From the NCBI GenBank assembly GCA_021432605.1, contig MU271148.1, positions 2,177,362-2,241,361 on the forward strand: DNA of 64,000 nucleotides. Direction: 5' to 3'. Shown in pieces: positions 25,108 through 38,698 of this stretch (its first letter is position 1; the number at the start of each line of letters is the position of its first letter). Made by a program: the position numbers and the translations under genes. Source of the stretch: Coniochaeta sp. PMI_546. Lineage: Eukaryota; Ascomycota; Sordariomycetes; Coniochaetales; Coniochaetaceae. The notes beneath the pieces were generated by a model. It was not told the origin of the DNA. It worked only from the letters and a program-made list of their open reading frames with translations, and did no database searches.

Positions 25108-28100
25108 TTATTCCCCTCCTCCTTTGGCCGTTGTCCTCAAGGCCTAATACTTCTTATAAGTAATACCAACAGCCTATATAAGTTGCGTCCGAAGGTTTCC
25201 CTTTTTTCATCGTCATTATATCTAACCGTAATATATAGAAGCAAAAGAAATCCGTCGAATTATCAACTATTCGTAAGAACGTTCTTTGGGCAGCCGTCTT
25301 TCTTCAGTCCGTCGAAATACTTACCTATTCCTCCTATAAAACTCGTGGTCTCAAAACCTGTCAAGTATCGGAAGGCGACTCCTCCCGTTACGCGGAATAC
25401 GTCCGTCTTAATCGTTCCAAATACGACGTACAAGGCCCTTCCGTTAAAGACTTAACTAAGATTGGCGATCAGCTCTCTTTTATAGAACGAGAGATTGACG
25501 AGATTATAACGAAGTTAGAACGATTACGTCGTCAAAAGAAATTATAGTTCGAAAAGATACTACGCGTTATACGCAAAGGTATAACGAATATAAAAGAATT
25601 GGAACGGGTCGAAAAGGAGGAAACCGATCGCGAGGTAACAAAAGTTACCGAGAATCGTCCGCCTTCCGCTACGTCTCTTCCTCTTGATAAAGATTTCATT
25701 TCCGGTTAGGATATAATCTACGGCGACGTAGTCCTATCCCCTTCGACTCTTGGTTTAATAATATTATTATAAACCGAAACTCCTATAGCAATTGCTAACA
25801 GTTCTAAAGGTAAGTTTCTAACTCCTACGTGTTTTCCGAGTCGTCGTAATCTTTCTATTTGACGTAATAAAGGTTTTTATCGTTTTCCTTTTTGTAGCCG
25901 AGAATCCTTTCTACTTCGTATTCCTATATTAGTTTTAATTCGATATCTATTACTAACCTTACGTTCTTAGGTACTAGTTTAAAGAGCGAGATATAAAATA
26001 CTAGGTAGATTCGTACTTGTACTAGTAATTAGAGTTCGTAATTCAAATCAAATAATTTTTTCTTGATCCTAAAGGGTCCGATCTTCTTCTAGTCTAGTTT
26101 ATTATTTGGACGTTTAGTTTTGATATTACGTCGTATAAGGTAGACTTTATCTCCCTCTTATAAGGTTGGTCCCTTCAACCTTTTCTAGTTTGCGTATTAT
26201 ATTATTCTCAGGTTAAAGTCTTCTATATATCTACGGAATCTCTTATAGAATAGCTCTATTTGTTCCGCAATACGTTTCGCTTATAATAGTTCTAGATCTA
26301 CTAGTTCGTTCCCCAATATCTCCCTTATAGTAAGCTCGTAACCGTAATTAACAAAGAACGGTAAGTCCCCGTTTAGTATTTCGCTTGGTATATTGTTATA
26401 AGCCTACTATACTACTAGTAGCTACCTAACCTAGTCATCTTATTTTTCATTGACATATATCCTCAAATACTATTCAAAGGTCTAGTTTATCCGTTCTATT
26501 TATCCGTCTATCTACGGGTAGAATAATATCGACAATTTATATTTAACTCCGATTTATCGTATTAATATTATCCAAAACTTTAAAGTAAACAGCTTGTCTT
26601 TATCGGTAATAAGCTATTTAGGTAGTTTATATTGGCTTACTATTACCTTCAAAAAGGCGTAGGTTATATCTTCCGCTATACTTGTTTCCTTATACGGTAT
26701 AAAGTACGCGTATTTAGAAAATTTATTTACAACTACCTATATATTATCGTAAACGATCCTAATCATAGGTTCCTTCGATACTAGTAATTTGACGATAAAG
26801 TCTATCGTAACCATTTCCTATAGTTTCTCTGGTAATTAGATAGGTTACAATAGCCCGTATAGCTTATATCTATTTGGCTTAGCTTTATTACACTTATCGT
26901 ACTCGTTAACAACTTATTCGACTACCTTATCCAATCCCGGAAAGTCGTAAGTCCGCCGTACGCGTTCCTTAATCTTATAGACTCCTTAGTATCTATATAA
27001 CGGATATTCGTAAAACTCTTTTACTAGTTCCTTCCGTAGTTCGCCTAGTACGTATACCTTGTTCCGGAATTATAATAAACCGTAATACGATAGAAGTATA
27101 AAGGTAACGTCTTCCTTAATCTCCTTCTTTCGGCATTCCTTGATCCTTTCCGCCTATCGTTCTTTGGTTTTTATATTCTATATTATTCCGATCTATATAT
27201 CGAATTCAAGGTTCCCTTATTGATTAGTCCTAAAGAAGTTCGCCGAACGTATTTCCTTTTCCGGTTTCAAATCTTCTCGTCGACTAAAAACGTCCGCTCT
27301 ACTATTTTCACTCCCTTTCTTATATACAATTTCGAAGTCGAAATCGGTAAGGAACTTATACTATCTGATTTGTCGCTTGTTAAGTTCTTTTGTAAAAGTA
27401 AACGTAATAAGATTCTTATAATCTATCAGGACTTTTACCTTATATCTTACCCTTATAAGATAATATTTCTATTCTTTAAATACTTTAATAATAGCTATCA
27501 ATTCCTTATCTAGTATATTATAATTGAGTTCTGGTCCACTTAGCTTTTTCAAGAAGAATACTATTAGGTATAATCTTCCTTATTTATCCTTTTATCCTAA
27601 CTAGCTTCCGAATACGAATTCCGACGTATCGGTTTCTACTTCGTAAGGTTTCTCGGGGTCCGTAATAACTAGTACTAGTTGGCTTAAGATCCTCCCCTTA
27701 AGTTCTTAGAACGCCTCTTCCTCCCTCGAAGTCTATTCGAACCTTAAGTCTTTCTTAGTAAGGTTAGTAAGGGGTATTACGATCTTACTATAGTCTTTGA
27801 TAAACTTCCGATAGAAGTTGGTAATCCCTAAAAAGGCTCGTACTCCCGTAACCGTTTCTAGTATAGGCTATTCCTTGATAACCTTTAGCTTATCTAAATC
27901 TATCTCGAACTAGCCTAGTAATATAACGTAACCGAAAAATTTCACTTTTTGCTAATAAAATTCGTACTTCTCGGGTTCGACTAATAAATTCGCGTTTTAC
28001 AATACCTATAAGACGAGGTAGACGTATTTCTTATATTATTCGAGGTCTTCCGAATAGATCAAGATATTATCGAGGTATACGACGACGAAGTCGTTTAACT

Positions 28101-31080
28101 ACCTTCGAAGTACGTAGTTAATCATCTTTTGGAAAGAAGCCGGTACGTTAGCGAGCCCGAAAGGTATAATATAATATTCGTATTATCTTAACCTAGATCG
28201 CCATACCGTCTTCTACTTATCTCCTTCCTTAATTCGTATCAGGTTATATATTCCCTTAAGGTCTAAGGTAGTAAACTATCGGGCTTTATATAACTGATCT
28301 CTTAGTTCGGATATAAGAAACAATAGTCCTCGATCTTTGATAATAATATTATTAAACTATCGGTAGTCTATAACGAGACGTAGCTTCCCGTTTTTCTTAA
28401 GTATAAATAAGATAAGGTATCCTACTAGTAATTATAATAGTCGAATATAACCTTTCTTTAGATTTTTATCAATATATTCTCTTAACGCTTATAATTATAA
28501 GTCGTTAAGAAGGTAAATCTTATAAAATCCGGGCTCTTTACCTAGCTAAAGATTGATCTCGTAATCCCAACGATTATATTCAAGCAATCCTATTTTAAGC
28601 TCGGGCTTAAATAGTTTGTTATATCGATAGTATTCCTACGGAATCGCTCGCGTCGATATAAACTAAGTTTCTATAATCGTTTCGTAGATTATCAAAGCTC
28701 TTCTAAAATTACGTATAAACTTTTCCTCGTAAGGTCCGCTCTCTATAAAAGCTAACTTTCTTCTTAACGTATCCTACTAAAGTTAGCCTATTCTCTAATT
28801 AACTCGGGGATTATTCGCTCGTAACCAAGGTATCCCTAATACTATACCGTACGATAAGATCTCCGTAATATCGAACGTTATCTCTTAGTCATAGCCTTGG
28901 ATAATAACTTAAAAGGGCGTAGTCTCTATATCTACTAGTCCTTATCTATAATCGATAAGGCTTCTATCAATAGTTCTAAGTCGGTAAGGCTCGTCCTTTT
29001 TCTTCTAAGGCAATCGTAATATATTAACGAGATTTAACGAGATATAATTTCCTTATACTCCGTTATCTATCATTACCTAGGTATTACTTCCTTATATATT
29101 AATCGTAACTCGTAAATACTTAACTCTTACGGTCGTATATAAAGATCTTTCTATATTACGTCGATATAGTCCCTTTATAATCGACGTTTGTCGTTTTTTA
29201 ACCGTTTCTCTAATCTTCGGAACGAAATACCGTAGTATTTAAGTTTGTCCTTAGCCCTTGAAGAAGGTTCTAACGGTTCCCCGTTCTCCTCCTCTTCTAC
29301 TTCCGGCTCGGGGCCTAGCAATCTATCCAAACGTTTGTCTATTTGGTCTACTTCTTATACCAACTCTTCGACCCTCCTTTGTATTTATAACTCATATCCC
29401 CGGCTACCCGCTAAATACGTATTAACTTACATACTAATACGGTATTATCGTACCTAGAACTCTTCGGTCGATTCTTCTCTCGTCGTAATCTACGTTACGA
29501 TTTCTAATACCGAATATCCTAATCGTCCCGTTTGTCTTACCGAGTTCTCGGGTAAGTAAGTAACTTGTATTTAGTTCCTACCTTCGATTCTTCGTCTAGG
29601 TTCCGTTATTATCAGGAACTCTTATCCCGTTAGGTTAAATTATAATTATATGGTTCCGGGCGGCGTTAGTAATAGGTATTATCCGTTCTTATATACTTCC
29701 TCGTATCCTTCGATATCTCTAAGTCTATAAAGGTAAGGTATCGGTCTAGTTGTTAGCATTCGTACTAGTATCTATTTGTAATCTAGTTTCTCCTATATAT
29801 ACCAAGTATAATAGTAGAAAACGTACGAATTCTACGAAATCTAATTATAATAGACCGAATTAATATATACCGACTCGTAATCTTTATATAAAGGTATTTG
29901 TTCTTCCTTAATTTCGTCCTATTCTCGATCTAATAGGCTAACCAGATACGTTACGTCCGTAATATCGTACCCTAATATTACTACTAGGTCGACTTCTTCT
30001 CCCGGTAGTCCAAGAAGTACCTTATATTGTTATTCTCTACGTATTATTACGATAGCGCGGGACCTATCGTCCTTTATCGTTATCTAAGCCTTGTTTTCGG
30101 GGACTGGCTTCTAGGCTTTCTTAGGTTATCGATATTTATTAGCGAAATATCTTTGCTTACCGTAATTAAAATACTTCTTATTTTTCTTAGAATTATCTTT
30201 CCGGGTAACGTCTAGTTCCATTAGTCCAAAATAACTACCATAAACGGTAGACCTTTTCTAACTAGTATTCGCGGTATTATTATTACTAGACCGTCTTTAC
30301 GTAACTCTTCTTCGTTTCTTTTCCAATTATCGTTTATATAATCGATTATCGATCAAGATAGCTTGTATAACGTATTTATAAAGAGTCTTAGGCCTATCGG
30401 TCTTACTAAATTCGTCTTTAACGTTATTACGAAGTCTTCCGTAGAACTGAATTATAAGAGCCGTTTCCCCTAAATCGAGTTTCGTAAAGAGGCGTTTGAA
30501 CTCGGCCGTATAGGTTCCCGCCGATCCTTTCTACCTTAGGTTTATTAACTATCGTTCGGCCGCTCGCGTTTTATTAGGATTACCGAACGTTTCGCGGAAT
30601 TTCTCCTAGAATTTGTCGAGATTATTGAATAGTACTCTAGTTTCGGGTTTGCGATCGTTAGCAATATTATCCATCTAATCGCGCAACGTTAGTTCGTATT
30701 ATTCCGTAGCTCTTCCCTTTAACATTCCTACTACGTATACCACCTTTTCGTACTCGTAAACGAAAACCGCCTTATTAATCGAGAGGTACGTATTAGTCTA
30801 GGTGATAAAGGCTTATAACCCTTCGCGGCTCCCGTCGTAAGGTTCCGGCCGCGGGGCCTTGATCTTGGCCGTTCGTTCCGTAATCTTGGGGTCGTTCTTA
30901 GGTTCCGCCGATCTGGACTTTAGTTCTTCATATTCGTTCTTCAACTTTTCCAATTCAACTCCGAGCTTAGTAACCTATTAAGTAAGCTCTTTTTTAGATA
31001 TAATTGTAACGGTTCTTTTTGTCGATATAATTGTTAGCTACTTGGTATAAGGTTAACTTACCGAACAGGAATGATCAAAA

Positions 31081-31472
31081 TATAACGATCCCAAGACGGG
31101 CTAAGGATTAGAAAGTAAGTTCTATTACTTAGGGTAAATAAGTTAAGGTATAACAAGCAATCTTTACTCTAGTATCGTTAAGACAAGTGTCTTACTCAAT
31201 AATAACCTCGATTAAATACTTAGATTGATCATTAGGTAATCAAGAACTATCTATAACGGAGTCTAGAAAGACTCCTTCCTATATATTTATAGAGATTATG
31301 GTAATAGCTATAATAGACAGCTATTCGAAATATCAATAATAACTATAATAGATAGCTATCGTATCTATCAGTCACGTAACCGAGGTCCCTTGTCCATGCC
31401 ATACGATAAGCCTCGTATGAATGTTCCTTATCTATTGGCGGGGTGTCCTCTATTACCTATAGGTTTGTAACA
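31081..31472 (-). repeat. LTR (5' LTR of the gypsy element)
   Basis: 392 bp, about 92% identical to the LTR at 24716-25107 by hand comparison. It is followed by the target duplication TCAGG at 31473-31477, which matches 24711-24715. Confidence 0.92.
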
Positions 31473-31473
31473 T

Positions 31474-32252
31474 CAGGGTTGTTAAAATTAGTACTAGTAT
31501 TTAGTATTAGTATTAGTAACTAATAGTATAGTAACTATAGTAACGATTTTTTCATACTAGTCTAGTATTAGTAATACTTAATACTATACTAATATTAATT
31601 TAGTATACTAACTAGTAACTAATAGTTACTAATTAATATTAAATATTATATAATATATATTTATATCTTTTTAAAATATTAAATATTAATAGTATAATAA
31701 AATAAAGAATATTATAAATAGTTTAAATATAATATATTTAATAATAGATTTTAAATCAAAATAAAAAACAGGTTTTAATATTAGAATTATATATATTTAT
31801 TATTTATAAAATATTAATATATTTATATATTACGAGAAAATCACTTGAATTATTAATACTTTCTTTTATAATTAATATTAATAATATTATAATAAAATAT
31901 TCTCGTAAGTTTATTAATTACAAATTAAATTATAAGAAATTTCTAAGAAGTTTAATAAGTTTTTACCTATTTCTATTACTTTTAAATTATATAAAAAATG
32001 TATATAATTATTAAAATTGATCGAGATTATTAATAACTTTTCTTTATTTTTCTTTATTTTTTACTTATTTCTTATATATTTTTTATTATTATTTTATTAT
32101 TTAATTATTTAATTACGTAACATTTTAATATTAATTAGTAACTAATTAGTTACTATTAATATACTAGGGTAGTATTAGTAAATGGTCTTACTATACTAGT
32201 TAGTATTAGTAAAGGTCGATACTATACTAATAGTTACTAATTAACAACCCTG
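31474..32252. mobile_element. hAT-like non-autonomous element (MITE type), interrupted by the gypsy element
   Basis: About 780 bp of extremely AT-rich DNA made of TAGTA/TACTA and AATATT words, with no coding capacity. Its terminal inverted repeats are CAGGGTTGTTAA at 31474 and TTAACAACCCTG at 32241-32252, followed inward by related TAGTAACTA words. An outer 8-bp duplication flanks it, at 24704-24711 and 32253-32260. The first four bases of its left end (CAGG) also exist at 24712-24715, because the gypsy element inserted there and duplicated TCAGG. CAGGG ends plus an 8-bp duplication point to the hAT superfamily. An autonomous partner is not in this window. Confidence 0.72.
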
Positions 32253-32260
32253 GCACTGCT
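32253..32260. repeat. Right 8-bp target-site duplication of the hAT-like element
   Basis: GCACTGCT, seven of eight bases identical to GTACTGCT at 24704-24711. It merges into a short GTGCACC-type repeat on its right. Confidence 0.72.
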
Positions 32261-32798
32261 GTGCACCGCTGTGCACCACTCTGCAACATTGTGCGCTAAA
32301 AGCGGCTAAGGCAGGCTCGCTTATCTGCCTGAATCAGGATGGATCGACGTCACTACACTGCTCTTTGCGCGTGATGTGATTCGGCACTACGCTGTCGTTC
32401 GTCTACCTCCACTTCGTCCGTGATGACCTACGATGAACAATAGGAAGAACCAAGGTCTTTCTCATGATGCCTTGCATTCACTTCTGTTTGCATGGCCTCA
32501 TAAAACCGGCAGAGCCATCGGAGGGCTGAGCAAGAAACTACGTAAAAGACAAATAGACTGAACACTGTCTGTGATTTGGCGCCAGACCACCGTGAAATAA
32601 AGGCTCAAGTCATGGCTACCAAGATCAGTAATTTCTCACGTGCGCTCGACTCGACTCGGTTTGGAGTATAACTCTCAGCATGGCACAAAAACCATGTAGT
32701 CCTCCTCCTAAAACGCTTTTTGGATGGCCGGCTTTACTCGTTAGGCCTTTCCACCAACATGGACCACTATTCCATACTATATAGAAAGGAGCTACGGC
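32261..32798. other. Intergenic, transposon edge to the MetAP2 3' end
   Basis: Normal-composition DNA resumes immediately after the transposon island. It starts with repeated CTGTGCACC words (32260-32290). No gene is seen; the right part is the likely 3' UTR of MetAP2. Confidence 0.5.
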
Positions 32799-34330
<1,532 letters not shown>

Positions 34331-34611
34331 TTTGTCGGCACACAAAAAGGTCTACGAATGAAATATGAGACAGTAGCGTGCAGCCGAGATGAGGGTGGTC
34401 GAGCGACGTTGAATTAGAATCCTGGTGTGGGCGTGGGGGCAGCATGGGCCGGGGGAAAGAACGGTTGAACCCGTGATCTACAAGGCCCACTTCCGGTACA
34501 CTCGAAAGAGCCCGTTTTTTGGCTTTCAGCCCTGTACACTGTACCGTGGTATGCCCTTTTATAATTCACCCTTCATAAAATCTTAAGTTTATTTATTGAA
34601 ACACCTGCAGG
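34331..34611. promoter_or_regulatory. Shared divergent promoter of MetAP2 and MetAP1
   Basis: 281 bp separate the two start codons, so both 5' UTRs and both promoters must lie here. A TATA-like TTTTATAATT occurs at 34557-34566, about 45 bp before the MetAP1 ATG. Two related words, GGTACACTC and TGTACACTGTACC (34495-34545), form an interrupted inverted motif. Functional sites are not proven. Confidence 0.6.
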
Positions 34612-35957
34612 ATGAATGAGCCATCGGCACAACTGTCCAGGAGAAAATGCTCAGGAGCAGATTGCGAGAATGAGGCCGGATCATTACAGTGCCCGACATG
34701 TCTGAAGCTTGGCTTGAAAGACAGCTTCTTCTGCTCCCAAGACTGCTTCAAGAGGAACTGGGTTGGTTTAACGGATCTTCCTTTCACCTGGACTTGAGGC
34801 TGACATATTCTACCTTAGAGCACACATAAAACTGTTCATAATGCGGCTCAAGGCAATACACAAACCGGTTTCTACAATCCTTTCCCGAAATATAAATTCA
34901 CCGGCTCCGTTCGACCTGTCTACCCACTCTCACCAAGGCGCCCTGTCCCCAAGTCCATACCGCACCCTGACTGGGCAGAAACTGGCATACCCAAGAGCGA
35001 AAATGCCCTGAATAGGAAGAAGATAGATATACTAGACGCAAAGGGGATCGAGGCCATGCGCAAGGTCTGCAGACTAGGCCGCGAAGTGCTGGATATCGTG
35101 GCGGCAGAGCTCAAGCCGGGTGTCACAACGGATTACCTCGACGAGGTCTGTCACAACGCTTGTGTAGAGCGCAAAGTGAGTGGGGCTCGCCCCCAAGTTG
35201 GCGACGGCTTCTCTGACATTGACAGTCATATCCTTCGCCCCTGAACTACAATCACTTTCCGAAATCGCTGTGTACCTCTCCGAACGAAGTTGTATGCCAC
35301 GGAATCCCTGACCAACGAGTACTCCTTGACGGCGACATCCTCAATCTCGATATATCTATATACCACGAGGGGTATCATGCTGATCTGAACGAAACGTATT
35401 ACATCGGTGATCGAGCGAGAGCGGACCCAGACTCAGTCAGAGTGGTCGAAACGACCCGAGAATGTCTCGATAAAGCCATCGCAATTGTGAAGCCTGGCAC
35501 GCCGATACGAGACTTTGGAGCCGTCATCGAGGCGCATGCCAAGTCCAGAGGCTGCAAGGTCATGACAACCTGGGGTGGCCACGGCATCAACACTCATTTC
35601 CATCCTCCGCCTTGGATCCCCCACTACGGCAAGAGCAAAGTACCAGGCATCTGCAAGCCCGGAATGACCTTTACCATTGAGCCCATCCTGACAGTGGGCA
35701 AGCCGCAAGAAGTTTATTGGCCGGATAACTGGACAAACGTGACTGTCGATGGCAAACGAACTGCTCAATTTGGTGTGTACAAGGGCATGCCACGGCCATG
35801 GTTCAATGCTAATTATTATCTAGAACACACCCTCCTGGTCACGGAAACAGGGGCCGAGGTCTTGACTGCGAGGAAAGAGAACTCTCCGGGTGGCCCTATA
35901 CCAATGCCGACGACTTCAAATGGGACAGCGAAAGATGATGGGGCAGTGGCAGTATAG
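34612..35957 (+). CDS. Methionine aminopeptidase 1
   Basis: Four exons, 34612-34761, 34819-35175, 35226-35772 and 35824-35957, encode 395 residues. The cytosolic type 1 enzyme co-translationally removes initiator Met. The N-terminal zinc-finger module that contacts the ribosome is clear (CSGADCENEAGSLQCPTC, then FFCSQDCF). The linker with FPKYKFTGSVRPVYPLSP is typical. Metal ligands: Asp in LNLDISIYHEGYHADLNET (two), His in GHGINTHFHPPP, Glu in FTIEPIL and Glu in QFEHT. The last intron (51 bp) has no stop in frame, so the gene can also be read straight through it, giving 17 extra residues next to the last metal ligand. I removed it because the spliced join gives the invariant AQFEHTLLVTETG and the intron has a CTAAT branch site. 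Confidence 0.95.
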
Positions 35958-36991
35958 CACTGCCTGGACCATTGAGTGACGTTGGAGTGCACGGATAGTC
36001 GGCGCATGGGGCAAACCTTAAACCTCAGACCTTGTCGGTTGCCGCAAAGATATGTTTGATCAAGTGCATGTGGTTCAGAAAGCCATGACATTATTTAGGC
36101 CACTGTATTTGTGGTACGCCTAGGCTTTTGATCATTTACCCGCATTTTTTCAAGCACCGAACGACAAGGACGGAGGTTTGGAGCCCGAGAACCTGGTGTG
36201 CCATGTCTGGCAGTCAGGGTTCAGGTTTAGCTCGGCGCCTCTGCCTTGTTTGACCTGTCCAAGGAGATCTGGTTTAGCCCGGGAACGATGAGATGTCTGG
36301 GCCTGAACCCTTATGAAACGTTGAAGGGACTAGGCAAGGCTGCATAAAGCTGCCCGAATACTACAACATCAAACGTGCATAACTCAACAAGGACACAGAC
36401 ACCTGGACATCAAAAGGCCAATTACCCCCCACAAAATGGCCAGCTTGTGTACGCTCTTTACTGCGAAGGGACTTGGAGAACGAAGAGGTAACCTGCGACC
36501 GAAGAGGTTTGGGATGCCCTCAATTTTGTCCTACGTTCCGTGCTCTTGCCAGCGCGTATTACTTTGGGAGTACCTCGGGGCACCATGAGAGTTCAGAGTA
36601 GATTATCGCCAAACTTCGGCAAGTTCTGTTATAGCGAGAGTAGAAGCCATGATTCACCACAAGCGCCAAGCGCGGGATTGCGGAGAAGCTGCGCTATCTA
36701 GCTGTGTCTGAAGCTGGGGACTACTTCACCTCTGTCGTCACAACAAGACCGGAGTATACCTCAAAGGCACGCTGCTAATGGAGTAAGAACGCACGAGATG
36801 GCAAGCTGTGGAGGATGCCGTGCCCCCCTTGGAAGGGTTAGATGGAGGGATGTTTTTGTTCTTGGCGGCGACATAACGTCTAAACAGTTTCCTCAACGGC
36901 GATCTTTTGAATTCCCCTATCGCTTAGACACTGACAACTCCTTACCAATTCCAACGCACGTAGGTAGCATTTTTGAGCACCGGTCCTCGAA
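35958..36991. other. Intergenic between convergent MetAP1 and ARP3
   Basis: No gene recognised in about 1 kb. It probably holds both 3' UTRs plus spacer. Confidence 0.5.
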
Positions 36992-38698
36992 CTACGACCC
37001 ACCCGGACCGCCCAGCAGGGCAAATCTCCTCACGATTCCAGGACCGTACTCTTGGTACTATCGTCATTCGTTAGCATCGCGCAGAAGCGAACAGATGAAT
37101 AATTGCAACTGACCTCAGCCTTTGTATGGCAGTACGACCGGAACTCAGGTGTCTGGCCCAACAGACTGCCTCCGAACCACGGTCCATGCCGTTGCCTCTT
37201 GTGCGTGATAACTTGGACGTCCAAACCACCACTCTTGGCACCGCCGCTGCGGACCTCGCTAGCCCGGATGCGGGCATCGACCAGCTGCTTGATGTCGCGC
37301 TGTAATCTGCGGCCAAAGTCCTTGTACAGCGTGCTGCCTCCGGACAGGACGATGTTCTTGTACAGTCCACGACGGACGTCGATGGGCGAGGACTGGATGA
37401 CAGTGTCGACAACCTCCGGCAGCGGGGTCAGGAAATCGGAGGAGTAGATCTCCGGGTTGAAGAAGATCTCAGGGGCGAGGAAGCGCTCGTATCCGACGTC
37501 GACGGTCACCTGACGGCCACCGGGGTGCGAAACGACGTGCTTGACGAAGCGTGACCTGTCGCGGTCGAAGCGGGCAAACTCCTTTACGATATCAGGGCAA
37601 ACGTAGCAGTATTCCTCCTTGATCTCTTGTGCCGTTTTGAGCGATGAGTCGGGCTCGCCACGGTCTCGGAGAAGGGACTGCACGAAGTAGGTGATGTCGC
37701 GACCGGCGATTGGGATGGACTTGATCGAGGATCCGATAACGTAGCCCTCTGCCACGGGAATGACGTGGGTGACACCATCACCGGAGTCGATAACGGTACC
37801 AGTAAGTGACCTGTCGGTGACTTTGGATGAAGTCCATGACGCTGCTAGGGCCAGAACTGCCTGTACCGCGATGTAGAGCCCGGCGCAGTTGAAAGACTCA
37901 AAGAAGATCTCGGCCGTGTTTTCTCGGTTCTCGGGAGGGTTCAGGGGCTGTGAAATCGCGTTAGCCTCGTGACCAATGGAGCACAGCGCATCCTGCAGAA
38001 TTGTACCTACCGGTTCGGTAAGGAGGAAGTAGTGATCTTCTGGCTCAACGCGAAGATATTTGAATATCGAGTTGGACCAGAATCTCTCCATGTGATCCTA
38101 GCAATTGTCAGTACTGCCAACCTAGCACGCCCTGACTGAATTTTGTGACTAACCCAGTTCTCTATTTGGCCGTGTCTGATCGGGTAGTGTAGTCCATAGC
38201 CTAGTTCATTAGCGGAATTCTATTCAAGCCGAAGAGAAGCAACCAACCAGGCCCATTCGAGGCTGCTATTGCCTCGTCGCCGATGAAGAAGTCGAGGTCT
38301 TCGGTACCGCGCTTCCCAGACAAGTGTCCGCCTGGGCCAGCACCGCCTGTCAGGAACGACGGCTTGTTGGCAACAGCTGGTCGTCCAGATCCTGAACCGC
38401 CGGCGCCTCCTGCTTGGGCTTTCGTCGCGATCGCTGTCGGGAAGACGAAGGAAGGGGAATCATTGCCGGCGAATCCTGTACTCCGGAGGATATTCGGTCA
38501 GCAACTCCTGTCAGTCTGGTTTTGAATCCTAGTGTCGTACCTAGCTTTGAGAAACCCGTGCCGCTAAGAGAGAAGCTCGCTGTTAGCTATGGTTCCACGA
38601 ACAAATATCGAGGCGGATGCGGGGGGCTGGTTGGCAAGACGGAGCTCTCCGGAGATGACATACTTGTCCATGACAACGGCGGGGGTTTGGTTGGCCAT
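36992..38698 (-). CDS. ARP3: Actin-related protein 3 (Arp2/3 complex)
   Basis: Seven exons on the minus strand (38664-38698, 38541-38563, 38248-38475, 38154-38200, 38011-38097, 37114-37947, 36992-37057) encode 439 residues. Arp3 pairs with Arp2 to form the nucleus of branched actin filaments at cortical patches and endocytic sites. The start [20 protein letters not shown] holds the phosphate-binding loop 1 and is split over three exons. [45 protein letters not shown] (loop 2) and [12 protein letters not shown] are diagnostic. Arp3-specific inserts are present, such as the Gly/Ala-rich insert near residue 45. The C-terminus [12 protein letters not shown]...GGPGGS is typical. The second exon is only 23 nucleotides. 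Six introns of 47-100 bp all restore phase. Confidence 0.96.

Larger units (their letters stand above)
24716..31472 (-). mobile_element. Ty3/gypsy LTR retrotransposon, RIP-degraded fossil
   Basis: A full-length but dead LTR element of 6757 bp, read on the minus strand, so its 5' LTR is the one at 31081-31472. It is bounded by two 392-bp LTRs and a perfect 5-bp target duplication, TCAGG. Next to the 24.7-kb LTR the minus strand has a purine-rich tract (near 25110-25135) that fits the polypurine tract before a 3' LTR. The minus strand still shows traces of reverse transcriptase around 28.0-28.4 kb and an integrase core region around 26.4-27.0 kb downstream of it, giving the Ty3/gypsy order gag, protease, RT, RNase H, integrase. 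The whole body is AT-rich with many breaks in every frame, consistent with RIP. Age cannot be read from LTR divergence because RIP creates it. Confidence 0.88.

Noticed and set aside
27220-30215. Small plus-strand open frames inside the transposon island
   Set aside because: They are chance frames in AT-rich RIP-altered DNA; the element's own traces are on the opposite strand.
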